Assembly (NCBI GenBank): GCA_003118195.1
Contig: BEXV01002087.1
Coordinates: 1-19,108, forward strand
Length of the DNA stretch: 19,108 bases
Direction: 5' to 3'
Source of the DNA: Hemicentrotus pulcherrimus
Lineage: Eukaryota; Echinodermata; Echinoidea; Camarodonta; Strongylocentrotidae
This document shows, piece by piece, positions 18,850-19,108 of this stretch. The notes beneath the pieces were generated by a model, which was not told where the DNA came from, ran no database searches, and saw only the letters and a list, made by a program, of their open reading frames with translations. The stretch's first letter is position 1; the number at the start of each line of letters is the position of its first letter. The position numbers were made by a program, and so were the translations under genes.

Positions 18850-18975
18850 TGTATATGCTACTATGCTTATCAACTAGGGGACCTACGCCCTTAAGTCATA
18901 AATGACAGTAATGAGGATTAATGCCCCACAAAAGGGCACATAAATAGCACATCGACATGGTTTTGATCCTTGGGG
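18850..18975 (-). mobile_element. tRNA-derived SINE, copy 3 (worn)
   Basis: Read on minus, a degenerate B box (GGATCAAAACC, 18959-18969) is followed by body sequence matching copy 1. GAGGATTAATGC here corresponds to GAGGACTAATGC there. AAAGGGCA and CGCATCG/CACATCG follow in the same order, with a few small gaps. The A box half of the head is not recognisable, perhaps replaced by the ATT-tailed element that abuts it. It is clearly older or more damaged than copies 1 and 2. Confidence 0.6.
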
Positions 18976-19108
18976 CTCACAGTTATAATAATGATGATAA
19001 TAATAATAACTATTTCTTATATGGCGCTTTTCAGGTGGACCCTATCAAAGCGCTTTACAGATATATATATTATTACCCCGGTCATCGGATTCAGGCTTAC
19101 CCGCACAC
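18976..19108 (-). mobile_element. ATT-tailed SINE-like element, copy 2, cut by the window end
   Basis: On minus it enters at 19108 with GTGTGCGGGTAAGCCTGAAT and CCGATGACCGGGG. It continues through TGTAAAGCGCTTTGATAG to AAGCGCCATATAAGAAA, then a TTA/TCA-rich tail at about 18976-19010. Copy 1 shows the same order (GTGTGCAGGCAAGCC, CCGATGACCGGGG, TGTAAAGCGCTTAGA, AAGCGCTATATAAG, ATT tail). The middle differs by an inserted AT run here and by a different 20-30 base stretch between the two AAGCGC motifs. The 5' part lies outside the window. Confidence 0.75.

Overview
The window looks like non-coding, repeat-rich DNA from an animal nuclear genome. It is A+T-rich (roughly two thirds by eye) and full of microsatellites. 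It has no dense ORF array, no ribosome-binding-site logic and no convincing host exon. The repeat set is two tRNA-derived SINE families (one with an ATT-rich tail), CR1/L2-like LINE debris, a small hAT-like MITE and a foldback element. From memory this fits a marine invertebrate, most likely an echinoderm such as a sea urchin. That assignment is inference, not something the sequence proves. The two single N characters, both beside simple sequence, suggest a draft assembly.

Layout. Bases 1-61 are one arm of a 61-base inverted pair whose other arm is at 18747-18807. A tRNA-derived SINE (plus strand) lies at about 360-566. A decayed LINE on the minus strand occupies about 1123-3590. It reads endonuclease then reverse transcriptase, with recognisable catalytic motifs, three frameshifts and four in-frame stops, and it ends abruptly inside the RT thumb region. 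Bases 3.6-5.0 kb hold a TA microsatellite and AT-rich sequence. Bases 5.0-5.65 kb hold a pyrimidine tract, a spacer and a purine tract. A probable foldback element follows at about 5.67-6.14 kb. Bases 7.29-7.9 kb are a slightly GC-richer island with weak coding character. At 8.2-9.0 kb there is copy 1 of an unclassified dispersed repeat, a 148-bp MITE with perfect 15-bp terminal inverted repeats, and a second copy of the tRNA-SINE whose simple-repeat tail the MITE appears to have entered.

From 9.2 to 12.2 kb nothing is recognisable. At 12.2-12.77 kb is the 3' end of another LINE (plus strand). At 13.58-13.99 kb is an array of about three units of roughly 130 bp, each carrying short hairpins. 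It lies about 40 bp from copy 2 of the dispersed repeat (14.03-14.32 kb). Bases 14.4-17.0 kb are mostly microsatellites and AT-rich DNA. A perfect 17-bp inverted repeat sits at 17.01-17.06 kb. An ATT-tailed SINE is at about 17.33-17.63 kb on plus, and its partner runs off the window end on minus at 18.98-19.11 kb. A third, worn tRNA-SINE copy is at 18.85-18.98 kb.

No genes work together here. The biology is successive transposon insertion and decay. The best candidates for something undescribed are the dispersed repeat pair, the hairpin-bearing tandem array next to one copy of it, and the repeat shared by the two window ends.
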